Source of the DNA: Prosthecobacter debontii | GTDB lineage: Bacteria > Verrucomicrobiota > Verrucomicrobiia > Verrucomicrobiales > Verrucomicrobiaceae | Length of the DNA: 64,000 nucleotides | Direction of reading: 5' to 3' | Assembly (NCBI GenBank): GCA_945860295.1 | Contig: CAMAQH010000018.1 | Span: 20,700 to 84,699 of the forward strand | Shown: piece after piece, positions 36,625 to 44,984 of the stretch | Layout: every line of letters starts with the position of its first letter | How positions within the stretch are numbered: the first letter of the stretch is position 1 | Notes under the pieces: model-generated | Databases searched by the model: none | Told to the model about the DNA's origin: nothing | What the model saw: the letters and a program-made list of their open reading frames with translations, nothing else | Program-made: the position numbers and the translations under genes

Positions 36625-37446
36625 ATGATCTCGAACAAAACTGAAATAGATGGTTTTCAAGTGAGTCTGACTGCGGCCATCTCCGCTGAACGCCGGGCGT
36701 TGCTGAAACATCGGCTTTACGGACGATTGCGAACGCTGGAGCACCTGGCAGTGTTCATGGAGCACCATGTATTTGCTGTGTGGGATTTCATGTCGCTGCT
36801 GAAGGCGCTACAGGTGCGCCTGACGTGTGCGAGCGTGCCCTGGCTGCCGCAGGGCAAAGCGCAGGTGCGCCGTCTGGTAAATGAGATTGTTCTGGGTGAG
36901 GAGAGTGATGCCTTGCCGGAAGGCGGGGTGGCGAGCCACTTCGAGCTTTATCTTCATGCCATGGACCAAGCCGGGGCGGACACGGCGCAGGTGGAGAATT
37001 TCATCCGTCTGCTTCAGTCCGGGCAGACAGTGGACGCAGGGCTGAAGCAGGTCGGTGTGCCGGCGGCGGTTGCGGCATTCGTGCGGCAAACGTTTGAGGT
37101 GATCGATCGGGGGCGGGCGCATGAAATCGCCGCAGCCTTCACCTACGGACGGGAGGATTTAATTCCGGAGATGTTTACGCAACTGGTGCATGGGCTTGAG
37201 AGTCAATTCCCCGGCAAGTTGGCGACGCTGCGTTACTACCTGGATCGGCACATCGAATTGGATGGTGACGAGCACGGCGAAATGGGCCGCCAAATGGTGA
37301 GTCTGCTGTGCGATGGAGACCCGCGCCGCGAGCAGGAGGCCACGCAGGCCGCGGTGGCAGCGCTGCAATCTCGAATACTGCTCTGGGACGCGATTGCCCT
37401 GGCGGTGGAACAACTAGATGAAGAGGAGCTGATTCAGCCCTTGTGA
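36625..37446 (+). CDS. DUF3050 protein (haem-oxygenase-like fold)
   Basis: Protein of 273 residues matching DUF3050. Conserved stretches are LEHLAVFMEHHVFAVWDFMS near residues 38-57, SHFELYLHAMDQAGA, AAAFTYGREDLIPEMFTQL and YYLDRHIELDGDEHGEMG near 210-227. The arrangement of E/H residues (EHH, the GRE of FTYGRE, and a late H-x-E and E-H-x-E) is like the metal sites of haem-oxygenase-like diiron oxidases, so an iron enzyme is possible; no activity is established. The start is ATG at 36625. The gene is single, divergent from the sulfatase operon and convergent with proA. Confidence 0.75.
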   Translation: MISNKTEIDGFQVSLTAAISAERRALLKHRLYGRLRTLEHLAVFMEHHVFAVWDFMSLLKALQVRLTCASVPWLPQGKAQVRRLVNEIVLGEESDALPEGGVASHFELYLHAMDQAGADTAQVENFIRLLQSGQTVDAGLKQVGVPAAVAAFVRQTFEVIDRGRAHEIAAAFTYGREDLIPEMFTQLVHGLESQFPGKLATLRYYLDRHIELDGDEHGEMGRQMVSLLCDGDPRREQEATQAAVAALQSRILLWDAIALAVEQLDEEELIQPL

Positions 37447-37754
37447 GCAGGTGCGCCACCCAGCGAAATGAGTGAGAGAGGAGCGCGGACTTGAGGTGAT
37501 TTATATTGCAAGATACCAGTTTTTTTAGAACTCATGCATTGCCTGATACGAGGACGGTGAAGGAGCTGATGGTTGAGTGGGTTGGTTCTCCAAGCACTGT
37601 TCTTTGAAGGCGGAATACTTTGATGATCACATGAGAAGGGCAGGTTGTTGTGGTTACACCCGGCGGTGTTAGGGCCGGCCGCTCTCACTGGAATCAATGT
37701 GAATCCGCTGAATCTTTCTGCCGCCTTCTGCCAATTGGATCACTGCTGCGGCAG
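37447..37754. other. Intergenic region after DUF3050
   Basis: 308 bases between the converging DUF3050 gene and the proA operon. It holds no supported ORF or terminator. The only notable item is a short stretch at 37503-37533 that is nearly repeated at 63259-63289. Confidence 0.4.
37503..37533. repeat. Short dispersed repeat, copy A
   Basis: The text ATATTGCAAGATACCAG plus a T-run and AGAACTCA is nearly identical to the sequence at 63259-63289, which reads ATATGGCAAGATTCCAG, T-run, GAACTCA. Both copies are intergenic and 25 kb apart. It may be part of a small dispersed element, but only these two copies are seen here. Confidence 0.5.
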
Positions 37755-37949
37755 TCACGCCTCTGGCAATAGAATCGGGATGCCGTTATCAATCGTAAAT
37801 AGGCGTGTGCCATCTTCACGAGACAGGGCTTTTGCATCTGCCGGGTAGCTATGCCGAATCAAGTCCTCGGTGGTGGCCCAGCGGAGAGATTGATGCGTGT
37901 CTGGGCAGCGCATGGTTGGCAGGAAATCGTTGATCCAGTTGAGGTTCAT
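37755..37949 (-). CDS. Small Trm112-like protein
   Basis: Protein of 64 residues from the ATG at 37949, five bases after proA. It has the order seen in the Trm112/YcaR family: MRCPDTHQSLRWA near the N-terminus and LFTIDNGIPILLPEA at the C-terminus. Family members that bind zinc have Cys pairs; here only the first Cys of the first pair is kept (CPDTH). In other bacteria such proteins support methyltransferases. It is the last gene of the potB-potC-proA operon; no tRNA methyltransferase is adjacent. An upstream start at 38000 would lie inside proA and is rejected. Confidence 0.6.
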   Translation of the reverse strand: MNLNWINDFLPTMRCPDTHQSLRWATTEDLIRHSYPADAKALSREDGTRLFTIDNGIPILLPEA

Positions 37950-37954
37950 AGCGC

Positions 37955-39220
37955 TTAGCGAATCTGGCCGGAGCCATCGACGAGATATTTGTAGCTGCAC
38001 AACTCAGCGAGCCCCATTGGACCGCGCGCGTGGAGTTTGTCGGTGCTGATGCCGATTTCGGCTCCGAAGCCGAACTCACCGCCGTCGTTGAAGCGGGTGC
38101 TGGCATTGTGCATGACGACGGCGCTGTCCACCTCATGCTGGAAGCGCTCGGCGGCGGCGCGGTTATGAGTGATGATGCTGTCGGTGTGATGCGAGCCGTA
38201 GTGATTGATGTGCGTGATGGCTTCATCGAGCCCTGACACGGTTTTTATTGAGAGGATCAAATCCAGCCACTCGGTGCTCCAGTCCTGCTCAGTGGCAGGA
38301 ATGGAAGTGACGCCGAGCTGGTGTTGGGCCTCTGAGTCGGCATGAATCTGCACGCTGGCGGCGGCCAAGCGGCGGCCGATCAGCGGATAAAAGCTGGCGG
38401 CGATGTCGCGATGCACGAGGATCGTTTCGAGCGCATTGCAGACGCCGGGCTTCTGCGTTTTGGAATTGACGATGATCTGCGCGGCCATTTCTTGATCGGC
38501 ATCTGCGGCGACATAGATGTGGCAGACGCCGTCGTAGTGCTTGATCACGGGCATTCGAGCTGTGGCGACGACTTTTTCAATCAGGCCTTTGCCTCCGCGT
38601 GGGATGATGAGATCGAGGTATTGATCCATCCGTGCCATGTGCTCCACACTGGCGCGGTCGGTGAAAGGAATGAGCTGTACGCTATCGGCTGGCAGGCCAG
38701 CGCGCGCGCCACCGGCTTGCAGTGCGGCGGCTAGGGCGACGTTGGAGTTGATGGCCTCACTGCCGCCGCGCAGAAGTGTGGCGTTGCCGGTCTTGAAGCA
38801 AAGGCTTGCGGCATCGGTGGTCACGTTTGGCCGGGATTCAAAGATGATGCCGATGACGCCGATAGGGACGCGCTTCTTGGTGATGTGCAGCCCATTAGGG
38901 CGACTCCAGTCGGAAAGCACTTCGCCCACGGGATCTGGCAGTGATGCGACTTCACGCACGGCATCAGCCACCGCTTTGAGCCGCTTTGGATCGAGCGTGA
39001 GGCGGTCGATCATGGCTTTGGATAAACCATTCTCGGTGGCACGGGCTAGATCCTTGGCATTGGCTTTGAGAATGGTCGCTTCACGGGCTTCGATCTCATC
39101 GGCCATGGCGAGCAGGATGGTGTTTTTCTGCGCTGTCGTGAGCTTCACGAGTTCACGCGATGCCGCCCTGGCTTTGCGGCCCATTTCGAGGATGGCGGAT
39201 TGGATTTCTGGATCGGTCAT
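37955..39220 (-). CDS. proA: Glutamate-5-semialdehyde dehydrogenase (gamma-glutamyl phosphate reductase)
   Basis: NADPH-dependent enzyme of 421 residues that reduces gamma-glutamyl phosphate to glutamate semialdehyde in proline synthesis. The catalytic Cys is in TQKPGVCNALETIL. Other family patterns: RVPIGVIGIIFESRPNVT, KTGNATLLRGGSEAI, LIIPRGGKGLI, and the end FGFGAEIGISTDKLHARGPM. The length is as expected. It starts 12 bases after potC; proB, the kinase for the previous step, is not in the window. Confidence 0.97.
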   Translation of the reverse strand: MTDPEIQSAILEMGRKARAASRELVKLTTAQKNTILLAMADEIEAREATILKANAKDLARATENGLSKAMIDRLTLDPKRLKAVADAVREVASLPDPVGEVLSDWSRPNGLHITKKRVPIGVIGIIFESRPNVTTDAASLCFKTGNATLLRGGSEAINSNVALAAALQAGGARAGLPADSVQLIPFTDRASVEHMARMDQYLDLIIPRGGKGLIEKVVATARMPVIKHYDGVCHIYVAADADQEMAAQIIVNSKTQKPGVCNALETILVHRDIAASFYPLIGRRLAAASVQIHADSEAQHQLGVTSIPATEQDWSTEWLDLILSIKTVSGLDEAITHINHYGSHHTDSIITHNRAAAERFQHEVDSAVVMHNASTRFNDGGEFGFGAEIGISTDKLHARGPMGLAELCSYKYLVDGSGQIR

Positions 39221-39232
39221 GGATGAGCTACG

Positions 39233-40012
39233 TCATGCCGCCCGATTCCGCCTCTGCAAACGGAAACTCACCGCTGCAAGAATGAAGGTGCAGGCGATCA
39301 TGAGCGTGCTCAGCGCGTTGATCATCGGCAGGGCGCGACTGGTTTTCATCATGCTGGCCACACGTAGCGGCAGGGTGGTGGTGCCGGGACCGGAGACAAA
39401 GAAGGTGATGACATAGTCGTCGATGGAGAGCGTGAAAGCCAGCAGTCCACCGGCCAGGATGCCGGGTAGCAGCAGCGGCAGTAGCACGCGGCGTGTGGCT
39501 TGCCAGCGTGAGGCGCCGAGATCGCGTGCGGCATCGAGTAAAGTGAAGTCAAAGTCTTGCAACCGAGCCAGAACAACCATGGTCACGTAGCTCAGGCAAA
39601 AGGTTGTGTGGGCGATCCACAGCGTCAGCATTCCTGTCTCGACACCGAGCGCGACAAACATGGCGAGCAGGGACATGCCCATCAAAATATCTGGAAGTGC
39701 CAGGGGTAGTGTGATCAGCGTATGATGCGCTGTTTGCAGCCACGAACGACAGCGATGCAGCGCCAATGCGGCCAGCGTGCCGAGGATCATGGAGGCCAGT
39801 GTCGCACTCGTGGCGATCTTTAGCGTGACGAGCATCGACTCCCAGACTTCATTGGCCTGCCACAGCTTTTCGTACCACTTGAGGGTGAAGCCTTCCCATT
39901 CGCCTCCAAAGCGTGAGGCATTGAAGGAATTCACCACCAGCAAGACCAGCGGCGCGTGAAGGGAAATCAGCACGAGCACGGTGATGATGAGTGGGAGAGG
40001 GAAGCGCTTCAT
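39233..40012 (-). CDS. potC: ABC transporter permease, PotC type
   Basis: Protein of 259 residues from the ATG at 40012, which overlaps the potB stop by four bases (ATGA). A longer start at 40030 would sit inside potB. About six membrane helices are present, with the permease loop RDLGASRWQATRRVLLPLL in the EAA-motif position. This is the second permease of a spermidine/putrescine-type importer in the PotBCAD pattern. The ATPase and substrate-binding protein are not next to it. Polyamine specificity is inferred from the family only. Confidence 0.85.
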   Translation of the reverse strand: MKRFPLPLIITVLVLISLHAPLVLLVVNSFNASRFGGEWEGFTLKWYEKLWQANEVWESMLVTLKIATSATLASMILGTLAALALHRCRSWLQTAHHTLITLPLALPDILMGMSLLAMFVALGVETGMLTLWIAHTTFCLSYVTMVVLARLQDFDFTLLDAARDLGASRWQATRRVLLPLLLPGILAGGLLAFTLSIDDYVITFFVSGPGTTTLPLRVASMMKTSRALPMINALSTLMIACTFILAAVSFRLQRRNRAA

Positions 40013-40845
40013 ACCTTTCTTTCTCTCCATGCCATGATTAAAACCGGCACCATTACGCAGAGCAGCAAGGCCCCAGCCAAAGCGCAGGCGAGTGGTAGAT
40101 TCCGATCCGTGAAAGCGCGCTGGACGATTTTGTTGCCGATCATTTCATCACCTGTGCCGCCGATGAATTGCGGGATCACATATTGGCCGAGTGAGGAGAC
40201 GAAAACGATGATTGCTGCCGAGATGATGCCTTGTCGCACACCGGGCAAGAACACGCGGCGGAAAGCTCGCCAACCACTCGCGCCGAGATCATGCGCGGCA
40301 TGGATCAAGGTGAAATCAAATTTCTCTACAGATGCATACAGCGGCAGGATGGCAAAGGGTAGCTGCGTGTAAATCATCACTACGAGCACGGCTCCGGCGT
40401 TGTTTAGCAGCAGCACGTCATCGCCCACAAGATGTAGCCAGACGAGCAGTTGTTTCACTGGGCCTTCGGGGTGCAGAAGCGATCTCCATGCAAAGATGCG
40501 GATCAGGAAGTTGGTGAGAAAAGGCAGCACCACGAGCAGCAGCATGGCATTTCGCCAGCGTGGCGTCAGGCGTGCCAGGCACCAGCACATCGGTAAAGCG
40601 AGGGCGAGGCAAAGAAGGGTCGTCACGGTGCTGATCCACAGCGTGCGCCAAACCACTGGCAGATAAAGCGGGTCAGCCAATGAATTGACCGTATCCCAAG
40701 TCCAGCCAGCCGCCACGCCGCCGCGCAGATCACTCTGATGAAAGGCCAGCGTCAGCGTCAGCAGGCAGGGCAGCGCAAAGAATACAATTAGCCAGCCCAT
40801 AGAGGGCGCGCTTAGCAAGAGTTCCTGGCGATTCGGTTTCGACAT
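40009..40845 (-). CDS. potB: ABC transporter permease, PotB type
   Basis: Membrane protein of 278 residues with six helices and the EAA-loop HDLGASGWRAFRRVFLPGV, in the order seen in PotB. Typical segments are PNRQELLLSAPSMGWLIVFF at the N-terminus and YVIPQFIGGTGDEMIGN near the end. It is the first gene of the operon potB-potC-proA-(Trm112-like). No PotA ATPase or PotD binding protein is visible, so the importer must draw those from elsewhere in the genome, or it has another substrate. Confidence 0.87.
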   Translation of the reverse strand: MSKPNRQELLLSAPSMGWLIVFFALPCLLTLTLAFHQSDLRGGVAAGWTWDTVNSLADPLYLPVVWRTLWISTVTTLLCLALALPMCWCLARLTPRWRNAMLLLVVLPFLTNFLIRIFAWRSLLHPEGPVKQLLVWLHLVGDDVLLLNNAGAVLVVMIYTQLPFAILPLYASVEKFDFTLIHAAHDLGASGWRAFRRVFLPGVRQGIISAAIIVFVSSLGQYVIPQFIGGTGDEMIGNKIVQRAFTDRNLPLACALAGALLLCVMVPVLIMAWRERKV

Positions 40846-40886
40846 CTGCCTGATAAAAGATCACAGAGGTCAATGGAGCAAGCACG

Positions 40887-41360
40887 CTAAAGAGCGGCGA
40901 GCAACTGAGCGAAATGGCCGTCGGGCTTTACTCTGGGGAAGACGGCTTTGATACGGCCATCGGGACCAATGAGAAAGGTGGTGCGCTCGATGCCCATGTA
41001 GGTTTTGCCGTAGAGGCTCTTTTCCACCCAGACACCGTAGTCTGTAATGACCTTGCGTTCGACATCACTAATGATGGCAAAAGGTAGCGCGTGCTTCGTG
41101 ATGAACTTTTCGTGACTCTTGATGGAGTCCATGCTGACACCGAAAACGCGGGCTTTTTGGGAGATCTCTGCCCAGCCATCGCGCAGCGCACAGGCTTGTT
41201 TTGTGCAGCCGGGAGTGTCGTCTTTAGGGTAGAAATACAGCACCACATTTTGCCCCTTTAGATCAGTCAGATTGACGGTGCTGGGTGACGGATAATCACC
41301 ACCTATGACGGCGGCGTTGAAGTCGGGGGCTTTTCTGCCGGGCTGGGGCTGTGGGTTCAT
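40887..41360 (-). CDS. bcp: Thioredoxin-dependent peroxiredoxin, Bcp type
   Basis: Peroxidase of 157 residues that reduces hydroperoxides. The peroxidatic and resolving cysteines are in DDTPGCTKQACALRD (five residues apart, the Bcp/PrxQ arrangement). Other features: FYPKDDTPGCT, GVSMDSIKSHEKF, SLYGKTYMGIERTTFLIGP. The ATG at 41360 starts the usual N-terminus (MNPQPQPGRKAPDF); starts at 41384 and 41390 would add up to ten residues and are less likely. It is a single gene upstream of potB on the same strand, with 41 bases between them. Confidence 0.94.
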   Translation of the reverse strand: MNPQPQPGRKAPDFNAAVIGGDYPSPSTVNLTDLKGQNVVLYFYPKDDTPGCTKQACALRDGWAEISQKARVFGVSMDSIKSHEKFITKHALPFAIISDVERKVITDYGVWVEKSLYGKTYMGIERTTFLIGPDGRIKAVFPRVKPDGHFAQLLAAL

Positions 41361-41390
41361 GGTAAGTGCAACAGTAAGTCGCATGTTCAC

Positions 41391-41807
41391 CGAGAGATCA
41401 ACGACTGCGTCTATTGAGGAAGTAGCCGTTGTAAATTCCCATCAGGCCGTGATCACACAGTCACTTGGCCATTTTTGAGTTCTGAGCTGAGATTGGAAAA
41501 TGAGGGCCTCACGCACAGCATCACTGGCTCGATTAAGCAGTGCTTAAAAGACATCTCCCGTCTGTTTCATGATCCGCCCCGATCCTCAGTGCTTCAGTGC
41601 TGTCATAAAAATCGTGTCATGTCACTGAAGCATCTTTGCATAGCGCTTCCTGCCCGCGGCTGCTGGAGGGCTCCTGAACTCACGATGTCTGTTAACATTA
41701 CGACCTGAAAAACCTGCCTGAAATCGCCCCAAGAATCTGATGCTCTATTGAGCATGAGTCCACTGCTTGGTTTGCTTTCGGCTAAATTCATCAGGTGGTA
41801 AGGACGT
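41391..41807. other. Intergenic region before ygfZ
   Basis: Part of a gap of about 500 bases with no supported ORF. It includes a short hairpin (ATGCTC TATT GAGCAT, 41740-41755) without a T tract. The last part, immediately before ygfZ, is described separately as a possible structured leader. Promoters of bcp (minus strand) and ygfZ (plus strand) should lie here. Confidence 0.4.
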
Positions 41808-41886
41808 GGCCAATGCCGCAGGCCTTGCCGAAAGGCAACACGGGTCCAAAACGCATGCAGCCGTGTGTTGACCTTCTGCATTGGCT
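41808..41886 (+). promoter_or_regulatory. Possible structured RNA leader of ygfZ
   Basis: The stretch can be drawn as a three-way junction. The closing stem is GCCAATGC (41809-41816) with GCATTGGC (41878-41885), plus an inner AGG/CCT. Hairpin one is GCCTT/AAGGC around GCCGA, and hairpin two is ACACGG/CCGTGT. The ygfZ ATG follows 17 bases later. Position and shape suit a cis-acting element, but I matched it to no known riboswitch, and the structure was folded by eye. Confidence 0.35.
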
Positions 41887-41902
41887 CGCCGTATGCAGAG
41901 CT

Positions 41903-42778
41903 ATGGAATCTAAACTTTACCAAAACGCCCTCTCTCACGGCGGCAGTGCGGATCTGTCTTCTCGCGCTAAATGGCGTCTCAGTGGCGCGGACCGTATTCG
42001 CTACCTTAATGGGCAAGTCACCAATGATGTGCGTCGGGTGAAGTCCGACTCGGCGCTTTACGCCTGCGTGACCAATTTAAAAGGCAGGATCGAGAGCGAT
42101 GTCTTCATCCATGCTGTGGGTGACACTTTGATCCTCGATGCACCGGAAGCACTTCGCGAAAGTCTTGGCATCCGACTTGAACGCTACATCATCGCAGATG
42201 ATGCCGAACTTGAGGACATCACCGATGAATGGCGGCTGTGGCACTTCTGGGGTGAAAACGCCGAGACAGGAATTCGTTCCGAGCGCTTCGGTGTTCCGGG
42301 CTATGATGTCTGGTCTCCGTCATCTGAAGCCAGCACCCAGCACCTATCGCTGTCCGCTGAGGACGTGGAGGCCTTCCGCATTCTTCAGAGAATCCCAGCT
42401 TATCCGAGTGAGCTAAACGCGGATACCTTTCCGCAAGAAGCAGGTCTGGAGTCACAAGCGATGAGCTTTATCAAAGGCTGCTACATCGGACAAGAGATAC
42501 TCTCTCGCATCAAGACCACGGGCAAGATGCCGCGTGAACTCATCGCATGGGAAGCGGCAGGTGTAGGGCTGGTGATCGAACCCGGAGTCGCACTGCATCT
42601 GGGTGAAAAGAACATCGGTATGATCACCAGTGTGACCCAGCATCCACTCACTGGCATCTTTGTCGGACTTGGTTTTATTAGGCAGGGCTCGGCCGCGGTG
42701 GATTCCGTGTTGATTGTCGCTGGTGGAGTGTCTAGTATCGATTCCGTTATCAAAATATCTGCCCTGCTGAATCAATGA
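41903..42778 (+). CDS. ygfZ: YgfZ/GcvT-like folate-binding protein
   Basis: Folate-binding protein of 291 residues that helps repair or build iron-sulfur clusters. The diagnostic motif KGCYIGQEILSRIKTTGK carries the conserved Cys. The N-terminal GcvT-like region (RLSGADRIRYLNGQVTNDV, NLKGRIESDVFI) is intact. The ATG at 41903 is preferred; the ORF could start at 41795 but those residues are not family-like. The next gene starts inside its stop codon (ATGA). Confidence 0.9.
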   Translation: MESKLYQNALSHGGSADLSSRAKWRLSGADRIRYLNGQVTNDVRRVKSDSALYACVTNLKGRIESDVFIHAVGDTLILDAPEALRESLGIRLERYIIADDAELEDITDEWRLWHFWGENAETGIRSERFGVPGYDVWSPSSEASTQHLSLSAEDVEAFRILQRIPAYPSELNADTFPQEAGLESQAMSFIKGCYIGQEILSRIKTTGKMPRELIAWEAAGVGLVIEPGVALHLGEKNIGMITSVTQHPLTGIFVGLGFIRQGSAAVDSVLIVAGGVSSIDSVIKISALLNQ

Positions 42779-43122
42779 CTTTTTCGCGAATTCTTCCTGC
42801 CCTCGCCTGTGCAGCGATCCTGCTCAATTTAGCTTCCTGCCAATTCGGAGGTAGCCGTATTGAGGCAGTGAATCCTACCGTCGCTGAGATGGATGCCTTT
42901 GATGTAAAATGGGGCATGACTCCGCGCAAATCCCGAGGCGGTCCACGCCGCAACTATCAGTTCGTCGAACCTACCGGTTCGGGTGCAGCTACGGATTCAG
43001 AGGCAGCTCCAGCCGCCGCCGCTCCTGCTCGTGAAACAGTTCGTGGCACTCCACCGCCCGTAAGTCTAAATCCAGAACCGCCAGCGAGCGCCCCTGTCGT
43101 GGTTCCTGGTTCTCTGCGCTGA
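42775..43122 (+). CDS. Short lipoprotein of unknown function
   Basis: Protein of 115 residues with the signal MTFSRILPALACAAILLNLAS and a lipobox cysteine (LASC). The mature part (about 90 residues) starts with QFGGSRIEAVNPTVAEMDAF and ends in a Pro/Ala-rich stretch with no recognised domain. The start overlaps the ygfZ stop by four bases, and a TTG/GTG-initiated cyclophilin gene follows closely. It looks like a member of an envelope-related run. Confidence 0.65.
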   Translation: MTFSRILPALACAAILLNLASCQFGGSRIEAVNPTVAEMDAFDVKWGMTPRKSRGGPRRNYQFVEPTGSGAATDSEAAPAAAAPARETVRGTPPPVSLNPEPPASAPVVVPGSLR

Positions 43123-43170
43123 TCGTCTCATTTGTCTTTCGTTGGCTATAAACCTCGGTCTCTCTCGGTT

Positions 43171-44076
43171 GTGAAGCTCTGCACCTCTCTCCTATCCACT
43201 GCTTTATCGAGCTTGCTCGCGCTCGGCACTCTTCAGGCAAAAGAACTCTCGCCCACAGTTCCGCCGCCCGCTTTGCCCTCCGCAGCGCTTCCACCCATTG
43301 AGCGTCTTGCCAATGATGCGCAGCAGGCACTCTTCAATGCGGCGGATCGCTCGACTGCGCCCTCAAGCGCGACTCCCAGTCTTAAGACAACAGGTCGCAA
43401 GCAGACCTTCAGCGCTCCAAAGCTCGAAGACCCAGCCGTCTGGGCCAAAGACTCTCAACACAAGCTCGCCGTCATGCAGATCAGCTTCGGTGGTGCCGCT
43501 GAAGAGGTCATGTTTGAACTCTACCCGCAGGATGCCCCGCAGACCGTTTCTAACTTTCTCGACAATGTCGAAACAGGAGCCTACAATAATCTCGCCTTTC
43601 ATCGTGCCATCGAAGGCTTCATCGTTCAAACGGGTGATCCGATCACGTCAGATGAAGGTGCTCGTGAAAACTGGGGCACGGGTGGTGAGGGCAAAAACGT
43701 CCCCGCTGAAATTAAGCGCACGCATCGTAAAGGAGCCGTCGCCATGGGCCGCAAGAGCGACTCCTCAAACCCCTCCAAACGCTCCAACGGCTACCAGTTT
43801 TATTTTGCCCTCGGCAACTATGGATCACTGGACGGCAAATACACCGTCTTTGCTCAAGTCGTCTCCGGTATTGAGGTGCTGGAGCGTATCTCTAAGATGC
43901 CCGTTGATAGTAATGATTGCCCCATCGCCCGCATCGAAGTGAAGACCATCAAAATCGTCGATTACAAAGGGCCGATGTATGTCTCCCCCAAGAGCAGTAA
44001 AGGTGACGGACGTAAGTTCACCAAACCTGCGGCAGCCAAAGGCCTCTTTGAGCGCTTACTCGGTCGTCTGTGGTGA
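43171..44076 (+). CDS. Exported cyclophilin-type peptidyl-prolyl isomerase
   Basis: Protein of 301 residues beginning at the GTG at 43171, which opens a signal peptide (KLCTSLLSTALSSLLALGTLQA). A TTG at 43132 would add 13 residues before it. An N-terminal linker of about 75 residues precedes the cyclophilin domain: MFELYPQDAPQTVSNFLDNV, YNNLAFHRAIEGFIVQTGDP, GAVAMGR, NGYQFYFALGNYGSLDGKYTVFAQV. The catalytic Arg of FHR and the Phe/Gln residues are in place. It folds exported proteins; co-transcribed with the lipoprotein before and lpxA after. Confidence 0.92.
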   Translation: MKLCTSLLSTALSSLLALGTLQAKELSPTVPPPALPSAALPPIERLANDAQQALFNAADRSTAPSSATPSLKTTGRKQTFSAPKLEDPAVWAKDSQHKLAVMQISFGGAAEEVMFELYPQDAPQTVSNFLDNVETGAYNNLAFHRAIEGFIVQTGDPITSDEGARENWGTGGEGKNVPAEIKRTHRKGAVAMGRKSDSSNPSKRSNGYQFYFALGNYGSLDGKYTVFAQVVSGIEVLERISKMPVDSNDCPIARIEVKTIKIVDYKGPMYVSPKSSKGDGRKFTKPAAAKGLFERLLGRLW

Positions 44077-44085
44077 GCTCAGATC

Positions 44086-44877
44086 ATGATCCATCCCACC
44101 GCGATCATTCATCCTTCAGCCCAGATCGATCCCACGGTCGAGATCGGTCCCTATGTCATTATCGACGGACCCGTACAAATCGCCGCAGGCTGCCGCATCG
44201 AGTCCCATGCGCAGATCGTCGGGCGAGTCGTGATAGGTGAGCAATGCGTCATCGGGCGTGCTGCCATGATCGGCACCGACCCGCAGGACTTGGGTTTCAA
44301 GCCATCGACTGAGAGCAGCGTTATCATGGGGCCACGCAACGTCATTCGCGAGCACGTTACCATTCACCGTGGCAGCGCAGTTGGCAGCGCCACTAGACTC
44401 GGGGAAGGGAACTTCCTCATGGTCGGCGTCCATCTCGCCCATGATGTTCAGATGGGTGACAAAAACATTCTCGCCAACTGCTGCATGTTGGCTGGCCACA
44501 TCCATCTCGGTAGCAATACCTTCATTGGTGGCGGCGCCGTGTTTCATCAGTTCATCCGCATCGGTGACTCCTGCGTCATCCAGGGCAATGGCAGCTTTGG
44601 AAAAGACATCCCACATTTCAGTTCCGCCATGCGCACCAATCGCATCACCGGGCTAAACATCGTCGGCCTGCGCCGTCAGGGTTTCACTGCTGAGCAGCGT
44701 GCCTCCATCAAAGATCTCTTCCACCTCTTGTTCTGCTCCGGGAAAAATCACACCCAAGCCTTAGCTGCCGCGCGCGAACGTGATTGGCCCGAGCCTGCAT
44801 CACGCCTCCTAGCCTTTGCCAGCGTGCCCTCCAAGCGCGGCATTTGCCCCTGGCGCGGTGAGGTTGACACCGAGTAG
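44086..44877 (+). CDS. lpxA: Acyl-ACP--UDP-N-acetylglucosamine O-acyltransferase
   Basis: First enzyme of lipid A synthesis, 263 residues of hexapeptide repeats: IHPTAIIHPSAQIDPTVEIG, VGVHLAHDVQMGDKNILAN, HIHLGSNTFIGGGAVFHQFI. The catalytic His lies in HLAHDV and the C-terminal helices begin at NIVGLRRQGFTAEQRASIKD. LpxA implies a Gram-negative outer membrane with LPS-type lipids. It starts nine bases after the cyclophilin gene; the other lpx genes are not in the window. Confidence 0.95.
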   Translation: MIHPTAIIHPSAQIDPTVEIGPYVIIDGPVQIAAGCRIESHAQIVGRVVIGEQCVIGRAAMIGTDPQDLGFKPSTESSVIMGPRNVIREHVTIHRGSAVGSATRLGEGNFLMVGVHLAHDVQMGDKNILANCCMLAGHIHLGSNTFIGGGAVFHQFIRIGDSCVIQGNGSFGKDIPHFSSAMRTNRITGLNIVGLRRQGFTAEQRASIKDLFHLLFCSGKNHTQALAAARERDWPEPASRLLAFASVPSKRGICPWRGEVDTE

Positions 44878-44984
44878 CAGCCACGAGCCGGAAAGAAAGT
44901 AACCATATAAAATGACGGGTATATTGGGGAATGGCGGTGCACCCAAATCGCGATCCTAATGCAAGCAGGTAACAGTGAGAGAGC

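Noticed and set aside
41740..41755. ATGCTC TATT GAGCAT hairpin as a terminator
   Set aside because: Short stem not followed by T residues and not placed after a gene.
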